Virus record (IMG/VR): IMGVR_UViG_3300025013_000111
Coordinates: 1-37,034 of that record
Direction: 5' to 3' (one strand)
DNA from: a virus
DNA length: 37,034 nucleotides
The notes beneath the pieces are model-generated. The model was not told the origin of the DNA. It made no database searches and saw nothing but the letters and a program-made list of their open reading frames with translations. Within the stretch, counting starts at the first letter, position 1. Each line of letters starts with the position of its first letter. The position numbers were made by a program, and so were the translations under genes. Below, one piece after another: positions 13,809 through 22,311 of this stretch.

Positions 13809-14227
13809 GTTCCCAATTACCGTACTGGATGTCATACCTGCCGCTCGCCAACTTCATCCTTACCTGGGGCATCGCCGGCTACGTCTATTGGGACCGTCGC
13901 CGTAGCGATGCCAAGAAGCGCATCATCGCGATAGAAGAGCGGCTGAAGACCAGCGAAGACAGCATTAAGAGCATCGCCGCCAGCATCAAGACCCCGCCCG
14001 CCGACCCCCGGTGGGACGGTGTGGAGAAGCGGCTCTTAGCCATAGAAGCCGCCGTCAAAAACCCCGGAGTTTGCTCCAACCATGGCCGGATGGAAGACAA
14101 CGACAAGCACATCAACGCACGTCTGGACGGCATCAAGGCAGGCGTCGACAAGATTGACGGTCGCCTCGAAGGGATCAACCGCATGGTCGACCTCTTGACC
14201 CAAAACGAACTGAACGGAGGGAAGTGA
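13805..14227 (+). CDS. DUF2730-like membrane-anchored coiled-coil protein
   Basis: The protein has 140 residues and starts at TTG 13805, which follows GGAGGA and overlaps the preceding stop; no better start is available. One N-terminal span (about 10-28) is followed by a long heptad-type coiled coil (IAIEERLKTSEDSIK ... GIKAGVDKIDGRLEGINR). The pattern and position, before the gp26/gp27-like genes, match DUF2730 proteins of Mu-like phages. Function is unknown. Confidence 0.75.
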   Translation: MSSQLPYWMSYLPLANFILTWGIAGYVYWDRRRSDAKKRIIAIEERLKTSEDSIKSIAASIKTPPADPRWDGVEKRLLAIEAAVKNPGVCSNHGRMEDNDKHINARLDGIKAGVDKIDGRLEGINRMVDLLTQNELNGGK

Positions 14228-14523
14228 TGAGTCTGGAAACTCTCATCAGTAGCAATATACGCCTCATCCTGCTGCGCGCCATGGAAGAGGCTCCGGGATA
14301 CTCGCTTAACGAGTCCATCCTGCACACCGTGGTGAACAAGTTCGGGCACAACGTAAACCGCGACCGGATCAAAACTGAGCTCTCCTGGTTGCGCGAGCAG
14401 GGGCTGATCAGCACCGAAGAGGTCGTCGGCTACTACATAGCCACGCTTACCACCCGCGGCGCCGACATTGCCACCGGCCGCTCCACGATCCCGGGCGTCG
14501 AGCGCCCGAGTCCCCGGAGCTGA
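14227..14523 (+). CDS. winged-helix protein of the Mu gp26-like family
   Basis: The protein has 98 residues from ATG 14227 (an overlapping GTG at 14224 is an alternative; GGAGGG is close to both). The sequence has ILLRAMEEAPGYSLNESIL, then FGHNVNRDRIKTELSWLREQGLI, an ArsR-like winged helix. Such a gene is conserved between DUF2730 and DUF3486 genes in Mu-like phages. A DNA-binding role in packaging or regulation is inferred. Confidence 0.82.
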   Translation: MSLETLISSNIRLILLRAMEEAPGYSLNESILHTVVNKFGHNVNRDRIKTELSWLREQGLISTEEVVGYYIATLTTRGADIATGRSTIPGVERPSPRS

Positions 14524-14525
14524 CC

Positions 14526-15104
14526 ATGCCCCCCAAGTCCACCATCGACACCCTCCCGGCCGACATCAAGGCGACGTTGCAGCAGCTGCTCCAGGATCCC
14601 CGGATGACCCAGCTGGACGTGACAGCGCAGATCAACGCCCTCCTCGAGGCCGAAGGTCATGACGATCGCGTCACGAAGAGCAGCGTGAACCGGTACGCCG
14701 TGAAGATGGCCGACGTGGGTGAGAAGCTGCGCCAGAGCCGCGACGTCGCCGACATGTTCATCAGCAAAGTCGGCGCAGCGCCCCAGGGGCAGATGGGCCT
14801 GTTGATCAACGAGATCCTGCGGACCCTGGCGTTTGACCTCACCCTTAAGATCCAGGACGCCGACCTGAGCGAGCCCGAGACCCTGGCCAGCACCATCGAC
14901 CAGGTCAAGGCCTTGGCCCTCGCCACCCAGCGCCTGGAGCAGAGCGCCACCATCAACGTGAAGCGGGAGCGCGAAATCCGAAATGAAGCGCTTTCCAAAG
15001 CCGCCACCGCCGTCGAGAAGACGCTGAAGACCATCAAGGGCGCCACCGACGCCCAGATCGAGCAGATCCGGGCCGACATCCTGGGCGTGGAGCTCTCCAA
15101 GTGA
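14526..15104 (+). CDS. DUF3486 protein, Mu gp27-like small terminase candidate
   Basis: The protein has 192 residues. It has a DUF3486 pattern: STIDTLPADIKATLQQLL at the start, an HTH-like middle (VTKSSVNRYAVKM), and a helical C-terminal half. It lies directly before the large terminase gene with a 4-bp overlap (GTGA). In Mu-like phages this family is regarded as the small terminase subunit that recognises phage DNA for packaging. Confidence 0.88.
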   Translation: MPPKSTIDTLPADIKATLQQLLQDPRMTQLDVTAQINALLEAEGHDDRVTKSSVNRYAVKMADVGEKLRQSRDVADMFISKVGAAPQGQMGLLINEILRTLAFDLTLKIQDADLSEPETLASTIDQVKALALATQRLEQSATINVKREREIRNEALSKAATAVEKTLKTIKGATDAQIEQIRADILGVELSK

Positions 15105-16705
15105 CACCGGCAACGCTCCAAGCCACCAGCGAAGCGCAGCAGGCGCGCAACATCCCGTCCTGGGCGATCCCGACCCGGCGCGACCTGCGGGTACCGCCGG
15201 TGCTGCTTCCGTACCAGCAGAGGTGGATCGCCGATCAGAGCGCGGTGAAGATCATGGAGAAGAGCCGCCGTGTCGGCATCTCCTGGGCCGAGGCCGCCGA
15301 CGCCGTTCTTTATGCCGCGGCCGCCAGCGGCGACGACGTCTGGTACATCGGTTACAACCGCGAGATGGCCCTGGAGTTCATCCTGGATGCCGGCATGTGG
15401 GCGCGCAAGTTCAACGATTTCATCGCCACCATCGAGATGACCGAGGAGGTGTTCACCGAGTCGAAGGTGGTCGACGGCAGCACCATCGTCGAAGAGCAAA
15501 AGATACTGGCGTTCCGGATCACCTTCGAATCCGGCAATAGGATCACGGCTCTCTCCTCCCGGCCTAACAACCTGCGTGGTAAGCAGGGCCGGGTCATCAT
15601 CGACGAGGCCGCGTTCCATGACAACCTCGCCGGACTCATCAAGGCCGCGATCGCGCTCCTCATGTGGGGCGGTCAGGTCCGGATCATCTCCACCCATTTC
15701 GGCGACTCCAATGAGTTTAACGAGATCATCCAGGAGATCCGCGCCGGGCGCCTCGAGTACTCCCTGCACCGGGTCACACTGGACGACGCACTCGAGGAGG
15801 GGCTTCATAAGCGCATCTGCCTGGTGCGGGGCAAGGAATGGACGCAGGAGGACCAGGACGACTGGCGCCAGAAGCTCATCAACTTCTATCGCGGCAACGC
15901 CGACGAGGAGCTCTTCTGTATCCCCAGCCAGGGGACCGGGGTCTACCTCACCCGGGTTCTGATCGAGCGGGCTATGAGGGAGGATCTGCCCGTTATCAAG
16001 TGGGCCTGCAGCAACGAGTTTGCCACCCTGCCGGACCAGGACCGCTCCAAGGCCGCCCTCGACTTCTGCCACGAGCACCTGCGGCCGCTGTTGGACTCGC
16101 TCCCTAAAGATCGCAAGCACTGCTTTGGCGAGGACTTTGCCAGAAGTGCCAACCTGACCGTGCTCTACCCGGGCACCATCCAGGAAAACCTTCGCCTCCG
16201 CGTTCCCTTCGTGGTTGAGCTTTTTAACGTACCTTTCCGGGAACAGGAGCTCATCTGTTTCTACATCCTGGACCGGCTGCCGAAATTTGTACATGGCGCC
16301 TTTGATGGCCGCGGCAACGGACAGTACCTGTCCGAGCGGGCCATGCAACGATATGGCACCATGCGCATCACCCAGGTCATGCTATCCGAGACCTGGTACC
16401 GGGAGGAGATGCCCAAGTGGAAGGCGCATTTCGAGGACGGCACCATCGAGGTACCCAAACAGGACGAGCACATGGACGATTACCGCTCCGTCAAGATGGT
16501 GCGTGGCGTTCCCAAGATCCCGGAAAAACAGACCCTCACCGGCAGCGGTGAGCGTGCCGCGGGCATCGTTCGCCACGGCGACGCGGCGATCGCGAGCTGC
16601 ATGATGGTATTCGCCAGCCGGCAAGACGCCGGTCCGGTCCGTGTCAAATCCCGCGGCACGCGTCGCGCCAAGAAACTTTTAAAGGGGTATTTCAATGCAG
16701 CGTAA
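15101..16705 (+). CDS. large terminase subunit (Mu gp28-like)
   Basis: The protein has 534 residues, the DNA-packaging motor and nuclease. A deviant Walker A SRRVGIS lies at residues 55-61, the Walker B VIIDEA has Asp168-Glu169, and an RNase H-like nuclease motif CFGEDFARS has Asp345. The GTG start overlaps the small subunit's stop. In Mu-like phages this enzyme packages headfuls beginning in host DNA beside the phage end. The length is usual for the family. Confidence 0.95.
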   Translation: MTPATLQATSEAQQARNIPSWAIPTRRDLRVPPVLLPYQQRWIADQSAVKIMEKSRRVGISWAEAADAVLYAAAASGDDVWYIGYNREMALEFILDAGMWARKFNDFIATIEMTEEVFTESKVVDGSTIVEEQKILAFRITFESGNRITALSSRPNNLRGKQGRVIIDEAAFHDNLAGLIKAAIALLMWGGQVRIISTHFGDSNEFNEIIQEIRAGRLEYSLHRVTLDDALEEGLHKRICLVRGKEWTQEDQDDWRQKLINFYRGNADEELFCIPSQGTGVYLTRVLIERAMREDLPVIKWACSNEFATLPDQDRSKAALDFCHEHLRPLLDSLPKDRKHCFGEDFARSANLTVLYPGTIQENLRLRVPFVVELFNVPFREQELICFYILDRLPKFVHGAFDGRGNGQYLSERAMQRYGTMRITQVMLSETWYREEMPKWKAHFEDGTIEVPKQDEHMDDYRSVKMVRGVPKIPEKQTLTGSGERAAGIVRHGDAAIASCMMVFASRQDAGPVRVKSRGTRRAKKLLKGYFNAA

Positions 16706-18230
16706 AAACGGGCTCTACCTGTCGGACGGCTCATTCATGCGCTTTCAGGATAAGTCGGTCTCAAAGGAGCTTGCCGTTCGCTCCAGGTCGCTTGATTACG
16801 TGCTCCTGGGCAACCTCTACCTCCCCAACCCCGACCCCGTCCTGAAGAGCCAGGGCCGGGACATCCGGGTCTACGAGGACCTCATCACCGACGACCGAGT
16901 CGGCGGCTCCATAGTCAACCGCGTCAACGCCACCCTTGCCCTCGACTGGGAGATCGACAAGGGCAAGAGCGCCAAGTCTCGGCAGGCCAAGGCCGTGAAG
17001 GAGATCTTCACCGCCCTTCCGCTCAACACCATCATCGAGCGCATCATCCGCAACGCCCGCGGCTTCGGCTACAGCCCCATCGAGACGGTCTGGGAGAAAC
17101 TGGCCAGCGGACTGAACGCGCCCGTCGCCATGCACGTCAAGCCCCAGCACTGGTTTGGCTTCAACAGCGACAACGAGCTTCGCTTTCTCTCCCGGGAGAA
17201 CCCCCTGGCCGGAGAGGAGCTTCCCGCGCGGCGCTTCCTTTGCCCCACCAACGAGGCGAGCTACGCCAATCCCTACGGCCTGGGACTCAACTCCCGTTGC
17301 TTCTGGCCCGTCATCTTCAAGCGGGGCGGCTGGCGTTTTTGGATCCAGTTCTCCGAAAAATTCGGCCAGGTCTGGCCCATCGGCAAGCTCCCCAGAACCG
17401 CGGACCAGGGCGACGTCGACGAGCTGCTCGACGTCCTGGAACAGATGGTCCAGGATGGCCTCGCCGTGATCCCCGACGACGGCAGCGTCGAGCTGAAGGA
17501 AAGCGGCAGCAAGGGCGCCACCGCGGACCTGTACCGCGGCATCATCGCTGAAGCCAACAGCGCCATCTCCACCGTCTGGCTCGGCCACGCCGGCGCCGGC
17601 CAGTCGGTGAGCGGCGAGCTGGGCGGCAAGGAACTCACCATCGAGATCCGCAAGGATCTGCGCGACGCCGACAAGACGCTGGTCGAAGAGACCATGAACC
17701 AGCTCATCGACTACATCTGCATCGAGAACTGGGGATCCGCAGTCAACGCTCCCCGCTTCAGCCTCTGGGAAGAAGAGGACGTCGACCTGAAGCCCGCCGA
17801 GCGCGACGACAAGCTCTCCGGAGCGCTGGCCAAAAGCGGACTGAAATTTAGCCAGGGCTACTTCGAGCGCACCTACAACCTTGAGGCCGGCGACATCGAG
17901 GCGGCAACCGAGAGTCCGGTACCTGCACAGAAGCCCCAAGAGAGCTTCTCCAGTTGCCCGCATTGCAGCACGTTTTCCACCGCCCAGATCGCGCAGCTCC
18001 CGGAGACCAGGCTTGCCGAGCGCCTGGCGACGTCGGCCGACCCGACCCTCACCGACTGGCTCGGCAAGATCCGGAGACTTATGGACGATGGCAGCTCCTT
18101 GGAGGAGATGCGCGACACCATCGCCAACGCCTACCCCGGCATGGCCACCGAGACACTTGCCGGCATCATGGCCGAAGAGATGGTTCGCGCCATGATGGCC
18201 GGACGCATCGACGCAAAGAACGGTGATTGA
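16695..18230 (+). CDS. portal protein (Mu gp29-like, DUF935)
   Basis: The protein has 511 residues. It shows the DUF935 portal signature: an early RDIRVYEDLITDDRVGG segment, the ARGFGYSPIETVWE region near residue 120, a KFGQVWPIGKL-type segment, and an acidic C-terminus. It forms the dodecameric gate at the head-tail vertex. It starts 11 bp before the terminase stop, with AAAGGGG upstream. The stop overlaps the next start (TGATG). Confidence 0.95.
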   Translation: MQRKNGLYLSDGSFMRFQDKSVSKELAVRSRSLDYVLLGNLYLPNPDPVLKSQGRDIRVYEDLITDDRVGGSIVNRVNATLALDWEIDKGKSAKSRQAKAVKEIFTALPLNTIIERIIRNARGFGYSPIETVWEKLASGLNAPVAMHVKPQHWFGFNSDNELRFLSRENPLAGEELPARRFLCPTNEASYANPYGLGLNSRCFWPVIFKRGGWRFWIQFSEKFGQVWPIGKLPRTADQGDVDELLDVLEQMVQDGLAVIPDDGSVELKESGSKGATADLYRGIIAEANSAISTVWLGHAGAGQSVSGELGGKELTIEIRKDLRDADKTLVEETMNQLIDYICIENWGSAVNAPRFSLWEEEDVDLKPAERDDKLSGALAKSGLKFSQGYFERTYNLEAGDIEAATESPVPAQKPQESFSSCPHCSTFSTAQIAQLPETRLAERLATSADPTLTDWLGKIRRLMDDGSSLEEMRDTIANAYPGMATETLAGIMAEEMVRAMMAGRIDAKNGD

Positions 18231-19294
18231 TGGACCAGGACGAGTTTAACGCCACCTTCAAACTGCCTTTCAAGGAAGCCAGCGAGTTCTTCAAAGGCAA
18301 GCTGTCCATAGCGGCTGCGACCTACGACGACATCTGGAAGGATCAGCACGCCCGCGCCTTCATGTCCGCCGGCGCAACAAAGGCGGAACTGGTTGCCGAC
18401 CTGCGCGGCGCCGTCCAGAAATCAATCGACGGCGGCATGAACCTCAAGGAGTTCCGAGGTCAGTTCGATGACATCGTGAAGCGTCACGGCTGGAGCTACA
18501 ACGGCGGCCGCAACTGGAGAAGCGAACTTATCTGGGACACCAACATCACCACCGCCTACCAGGCCGGGCGCTGGAACCAGTTCGAGACTTCGGGGACCGA
18601 GTATCTCAGATACCTCCACGCCGACGGCGTGCAGAACCCGCGACCCCTTCATGTCTCCTGGGACGGCATCACCCTCCCTATCGACGATCCCTGGATTCAG
18701 ACCCACTTCCCGCCCAACGGCTGGAAGTGCCACTGCCGCATGTGCAGGGCCGAGCGCGCCGAGCATGCAAGAGCCAAAGCGTCCGGCAGGGGGGATGCGC
18801 CGAAAGACGGGAGTTACCAGTGGGTGAACAAGCGGACCGGTGAGGTGCACCAGGTCCCCAACGGCATCGACCCAGGTTGGGACTACAACGTCGGGCAGGC
18901 ATCCGGGAGAAGCTACCGGGTGCTGGCGGACAAGTTCGAGACGCTTCCCCGGGACATCAGCCGCTCCTGGATGAAAGAGCACGTCGCCGGCCCTGCCTTC
19001 AGTCGCTTCTTTGAAGGAAAGATCGTGGGGCAGTTCCCCGTCGCCGTCCTCGAGGAGCAGAGGCAAGCCACCCTGCAGCTGGAAGGACAGACCGTCTGGA
19101 TGGACCAGGAAGTCCTTTCCGCGCAGGCAAAGCTGCAGTTGGCGGACTACCAGATGATCCCGACCATCCTGGACGCCGGCAAGCCAGTAGGGAGAAAAGG
19201 GCGCGTCTTCCAGTATGAGGAGGGCGGCGCCGTCTACCAGGCCACCCTGGACGGCAACAAGATCACCAGGCTGGTCCGGAAGGGCAAGGCATGA
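18230..19294 (+). CDS. head morphogenesis protein (Mu gpF-like, minor head protein)
   Basis: The protein has 354 residues from ATG 18230; a TTG one codon earlier is also possible. It belongs to the Mu F/SPP1 gp7 group: FNATFKLPFKEASEFF early, ELIWDTNITTAYQAGRWNQ and the conserved W-x-CHC motif (GWKCHCRM). It is a minor head protein that works with the portal in early capsid assembly. It lies between the portal and gpG-like genes as in Mu. Confidence 0.93.
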   Translation: MDQDEFNATFKLPFKEASEFFKGKLSIAAATYDDIWKDQHARAFMSAGATKAELVADLRGAVQKSIDGGMNLKEFRGQFDDIVKRHGWSYNGGRNWRSELIWDTNITTAYQAGRWNQFETSGTEYLRYLHADGVQNPRPLHVSWDGITLPIDDPWIQTHFPPNGWKCHCRMCRAERAEHARAKASGRGDAPKDGSYQWVNKRTGEVHQVPNGIDPGWDYNVGQASGRSYRVLADKFETLPRDISRSWMKEHVAGPAFSRFFEGKIVGQFPVAVLEEQRQATLQLEGQTVWMDQEVLSAQAKLQLADYQMIPTILDAGKPVGRKGRVFQYEEGGAVYQATLDGNKITRLVRKGKA

Positions 19295-19842
19295 GCAACT
19301 TGATCTCCAGTGTCATCGACGATCGCGCCGTTGTCCAAGCCTTCCGTGCGCTGGAGCGGTTCAGCGACAACCCGCAACACCTCCTGGAGGAGATCGGCCA
19401 GAGCTACGAGCGCCGCGTCCTGGAGAACTTCTCCCGGGAGAGCGACCCCGAAGGAAACCCTTGGGAAAAGCTTTCCAGCACCACACTGATGCTGAAGCTG
19501 GCCAGGGGCAAGCGGCTCAAGAAAAAAGGAACGCTGTCCAAAAAAGGGCGGGAGTACCTGCAGGGGAAGCGGCTCCTGGTGGAGTCGGGTGCGCTGCGGC
19601 GGAACGTCCATTACCAGGCCGACAGGAACTCCGTCAGGATCGGCGTCGGGGGCTCGGTTCCCTACGGCGCCATCCATCAGCGTGGCGGCATGGCCGGCCG
19701 TGGCAAGAAGGTCAAGATCCCCGCCCGCGCCTACCTCGCCATGAACGATGGCGCCGGGATGCGCCTTGCCGAGCGCGACCGCAGCATGGTGCTGCAGCTC
19801 ACCTATCGTCACCTCGACAACGTGGTCGGAGGAAAGCGGTGA
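19291..19842 (+). CDS. virion morphogenesis protein (Mu gpG-like)
   Basis: The protein has 183 residues. It belongs to the phage virion morphogenesis (tail completion) group: a conserved N-terminal helix, FSRESDPEGNPWEKL, the basic KRLKKKGTLSKKGR region, LVESGALRRNVHYQ, and VPYGAIHQRGG...IPARAYL. It is thought to act in tail completion or head-tail joining. The start overlaps the gpF stop. After it, the operon pauses at the second late promoter. Confidence 0.92.
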   Translation: MSNLISSVIDDRAVVQAFRALERFSDNPQHLLEEIGQSYERRVLENFSRESDPEGNPWEKLSSTTLMLKLARGKRLKKKGTLSKKGREYLQGKRLLVESGALRRNVHYQADRNSVRIGVGGSVPYGAIHQRGGMAGRGKKVKIPARAYLAMNDGAGMRLAERDRSMVLQLTYRHLDNVVGGKR

Positions 19843-19966
19843 TGCGAGCCCCAAATTCAGCCTGTAGCCGATTAGGGGCGGCAGAGGGTCGAACTGGACG
19901 GTGCAAAGGCCCTACAGGGAATTTTAAAGGCGGTTTAAAGACTATCCGGAAACCCGGCACCGACAA

Positions 19967-20010
19967 TTTACGGCGCCGTAAATGATCCTGCGCGGAACAT
20001 GCTGTACGGT
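19967..20010 (+). promoter_or_regulatory. putative late promoter for protease/capsid genes, activator dyad plus -10
   Basis: TTTACGGCGCCGTAAA (19967-19982) is a perfect 16-bp palindrome. It has the same arms as the site at 11921, and after exactly 22 bp comes CTG TACGGT (20005-20010), a -10-like hexamer. No -35 box is present. It lies directly before the protease gene, where Mu has PI. Transcription would start near 20017. Confidence 0.72.
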
Positions 20011-20041
20011 GCAGCTGCACCGCTTGAAAGAGGAGCGTGAC

Positions 20042-20068
20042 ATGGACGGAATAAGGAGGCCCTGCTAG
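20042..20068 (+). CDS. possible 8-residue leader peptide MDGIRRPC
   Basis: AGGAG (20031-20035) precedes an ATG at 20042 that opens an 8-codon frame ending TAG at 20066-20068. The last stop base is the first base of the protease gene's GTG. The frame includes AGG-AGG, which also forms that gene's Shine-Dalgarno, and ends in a Cys codon. Ribosomes could couple the leader to the protease gene. It is short, so this is tentative. Confidence 0.35.
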   Translation: MDGIRRPC

Positions 20069-21366
20069 TGGCGACACTCAGCTCAAACGAAAGCATGGAA
20101 GGCGCCTGGATCGAGGCTTTCAAATGCGGCCGCTGGACCGACAGCGCCGGCAACACCGACAACTGGACTCCGGAGAAAATCGACGCCCTTCTCGCGAAGT
20201 ACAACCCGACCTTTCACATGGCTCCGCTGCGGGTCGATCACGTCGAGCCGTTGCACCGCAAGGGGCGCGGCCCAGCTTTCGGCTGGATCAGCGCCGCCAG
20301 GCGCGAGGGCGACAAGGTGATGGTCAAGCTCTCCCAGGTGCAGCCGCAGTTCGAACAGTGGGTAAGGAGCGGCCTGGTCAAGTTCCGCTCCATCGCCTGG
20401 GATCCGGCCCGTGGTATCCACCACCTTGCGTTTCTCGGCTACAACTGCCCGGCGGTACCCGGGATGGAAAATGTCTACGACGACGGCGACGGCCTCGTCA
20501 CCATTCAGTTCGAGGAGGACTACCGTATGACAAAGCCCGGGGACAAAACCGGCAAAAGCCTGTTTCAGAAATTTATGGAGTTCATGAGCGGATCGAAAGA
20601 ACGCTCGAAATTCTGTGCCGATTGCACCGACCACGTCTGCATGTCCTGCTGCCCGACCGGCGCCATCAGCATGGTCCAGGACAAGGGCGCCGTCATCGAC
20701 CCCGCGAAGTGCACCATCTGTTACGCCTGCAGCCGGGCCTGCGCCATGATGCGTTCGCCCGTCGAGGGGATGGAAGTAGCCGACTACAACCAAAAGGAGA
20801 AGAACGAGATGAAAATCGAGGAAGTCGAAGCTATCGTCACCAAGGCAGTGACGACGGCAACCAAGTCTTTCAGCGATCAGCTGAAACAGTTTGAGGAGAG
20901 CAACAAAACTCTCGGCTCGGAAGTCACCAGTCTGCGCGAGCAGCTGGGCAAATCCGAGGAAGCCACCGACCGCAGGCAGTTCGAGGATTTCTGCAAGACC
21001 CTGCCCACCCGGGTAGCTCCCGCCACCATCCCCGCGATCGTCGATCACATGATGACCCTGAGAAAAGCGGCGGCGGTGCAGTTCGACGACGGCAAAGGGG
21101 GCAAGACCGAGAAGAGCCAGCTGGAGATGTATCAGGAGAGCCTCAAGGCCCTCCCGGAGACCATCCAACTGGGCGAGTTCGCGACCGGTGACCGTGCCGG
21201 CGTCCGTCACCAGGTCAACACGGCGGGTTCCGGGGAATTCTCCGGCCCGGTCGACCAGGAGCGCCTGGAGCTCCACAACGAGGTGCTTGCCTACCAGGAA
21301 TCCCATGCCGGCACCAGCTACGAAACGGCGCTCGGCATCGTCATGAACAACAAGGGGGGGAAATAG
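20068..21366 (+). CDS. capsid protease/scaffold (Mu gpI-like) with inserted ferredoxin-like domain
   Basis: The protein has 432 residues from a GTG start after AAGGAGG. Residues 1 to about 150 form the Mu-I-type assembly protease: LRVDHVEP (His58), FGWISAA, and FRSIAWDP (Ser108). Residues about 180-232 hold nine Cys with ferredoxin spacing: C183-x2-C186-x4-C191-x2-CC-P-TGAI, then C215-x2-C218-x2-C221-x3-C225. From about 248 a coiled-coil scaffold region follows. The Fe-S-like part is not expected in this family and lies in the linker between the two parts. The protein should cleave scaffold during head maturation. Two 4Fe-4S clusters are inferred; zinc binding is a possible alternative. Confidence 0.9.
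   Translation: MATLSSNESMEGAWIEAFKCGRWTDSAGNTDNWTPEKIDALLAKYNPTFHMAPLRVDHVEPLHRKGRGPAFGWISAARREGDKVMVKLSQVQPQFEQWVRSGLVKFRSIAWDPARGIHHLAFLGYNCPAVPGMENVYDDGDGLVTIQFEEDYRMTKPGDKTGKSLFQKFMEFMSGSKERSKFCADCTDHVCMSCCPTGAISMVQDKGAVIDPAKCTICYACSRACAMMRSPVEGMEVADYNQKEKNEMKIEEVEAIVTKAVTTATKSFSDQLKQFEESNKTLGSEVTSLREQLGKSEEATDRRQFEDFCKTLPTRVAPATIPAIVDHMMTLRKAAAVQFDDGKGGKTEKSQLEMYQESLKALPETIQLGEFATGDRAGVRHQVNTAGSGEFSGPVDQERLELHNEVLAYQESHAGTSYETALGIVMNNKGGK
20809..21366 (+). CDS. internally initiated scaffold protein (Mu gpZ-like)
   Basis: AAGGAG (20794-20799) lies 9 bases before an in-frame ATG at codon 248 of the protease gene. This would make a separate 185-residue scaffold, starting MKIEEVEAIVTKAV, of coiled-coil character. 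In Mu the scaffold Z is produced in this way from within gene I. The start lies just after the ferredoxin-like domain, so the scaffold form lacks it. Confidence 0.65.
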   Translation: MKIEEVEAIVTKAVTTATKSFSDQLKQFEESNKTLGSEVTSLREQLGKSEEATDRRQFEDFCKTLPTRVAPATIPAIVDHMMTLRKAAAVQFDDGKGGKTEKSQLEMYQESLKALPETIQLGEFATGDRAGVRHQVNTAGSGEFSGPVDQERLELHNEVLAYQESHAGTSYETALGIVMNNKGGK

Positions 21367-21369
21367 CCC

Positions 21370-22311
21370 ATGGGAAAAAACCAGTTTGCAGATCAGCTTT
21401 CCGGGCTCAGGGTCGTCGACCCGGTCCTTACCCAGCTCGCCCGCGGCTACACCAACGCCGAGTCCATTGCCGACCGCATCTTTCCCATAGTCGGCAACCT
21501 GACTCTAGAAAGCTCGGTGTACATGACTTTCGGCAAAGAGGCCTTCCGCCTCTACGCCACCGAGCGCGCCATTCGCGGCGCCTCCAACCGCATGACCCCG
21601 GGGAAGCCCTCCTCGGACAAATACGTCATGACCGAGCACGACTTGGAGTACCCGATCGACTACCGCGAGGAAGAGGAAGCCAACTTCCCCCTGCAGCAGT
21701 ACGCCACCAACCTCGTCGTCGCCGGCATCATGCTGCGCCGCGAGAAGATCGTGGCCGACCTTACCTGCAATCCTGACAACTACGGCGCCGGCAACAAGCT
21801 CGCCCTGGCCGGCGACGACTGCTTCTCCGAACCCGGCTCCGACCCGGTCGGCGTGGTTCAGGATGGCGACGAGTCGTTGCGCAGCCAGATCGCCAAGCGC
21901 GCCAACCTCATCGTCATCGGCGCCTCGACCCTGAAGTCCTGGAAGAAGCACCCGATGTTCCTGGACCGCATCAAGTTGACCGAGAACAAGGTCGTCACCC
22001 TGGAGATCATCAAGGAAGTCCTGGAGAAGGAGATCGTGGTCGGCGAGATGATCTACACCGACGACGACGGCACCCCGCATGACATCTGGGGCGACATGAT
22101 GTGGATGGGGTACCAGCCGGCGGCCACGGGCAAAGAGCGCACCATGTACGAGCCCAGCTTCGGATACACCTTCCGCAAGAAGAGCAAGCCCGTGGTCGAC
22201 ACCTACGTCACCAACGGCGGCAAGATCCAGCTGATCCGGAACACCGACTTGTTCGACGTCAAGATCGTCGGCGCCGATGCCGGGTACCTGGTCACCAACA
22301 CCAACAAGTAG
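21370..22311 (+). CDS. major capsid protein
   Basis: The protein has 313 residues. It is placed directly after the protease/scaffold gene and shows features of Mu-like major capsid proteins: ADRIFPIVGNLTLESSVYM, a mid-region with LVIG/LKSWKKHPMFLDR, and a C-terminal TYVTNGGKIQLIRNTDLF. It forms the icosahedral shell (HK97 fold is the family's known fold). It starts 3 bp after the preceding stop. Confidence 0.9.
   Translation: MGKNQFADQLSGLRVVDPVLTQLARGYTNAESIADRIFPIVGNLTLESSVYMTFGKEAFRLYATERAIRGASNRMTPGKPSSDKYVMTEHDLEYPIDYREEEEANFPLQQYATNLVVAGIMLRREKIVADLTCNPDNYGAGNKLALAGDDCFSEPGSDPVGVVQDGDESLRSQIAKRANLIVIGASTLKSWKKHPMFLDRIKLTENKVVTLEIIKEVLEKEIVVGEMIYTDDDGTPHDIWGDMMWMGYQPAATGKERTMYEPSFGYTFRKKSKPVVDTYVTNGGKIQLIRNTDLFDVKIVGADAGYLVTNTNK

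Noticed and set aside
14657-16348. 563-codon open frame on the minus strand opposite DUF3486 and terminase
   Set aside because: It is the mirror of a GC-rich coding region; the plus-strand genes have clear family motifs, and no ribosome site or known protein pattern supports the reverse frame.
19842-19985. 47-codon basic ORF between gpG and the late promoter
   Set aside because: It runs through the activator dyad, has no family match and no separate ribosome site; the dyad explains the region better.
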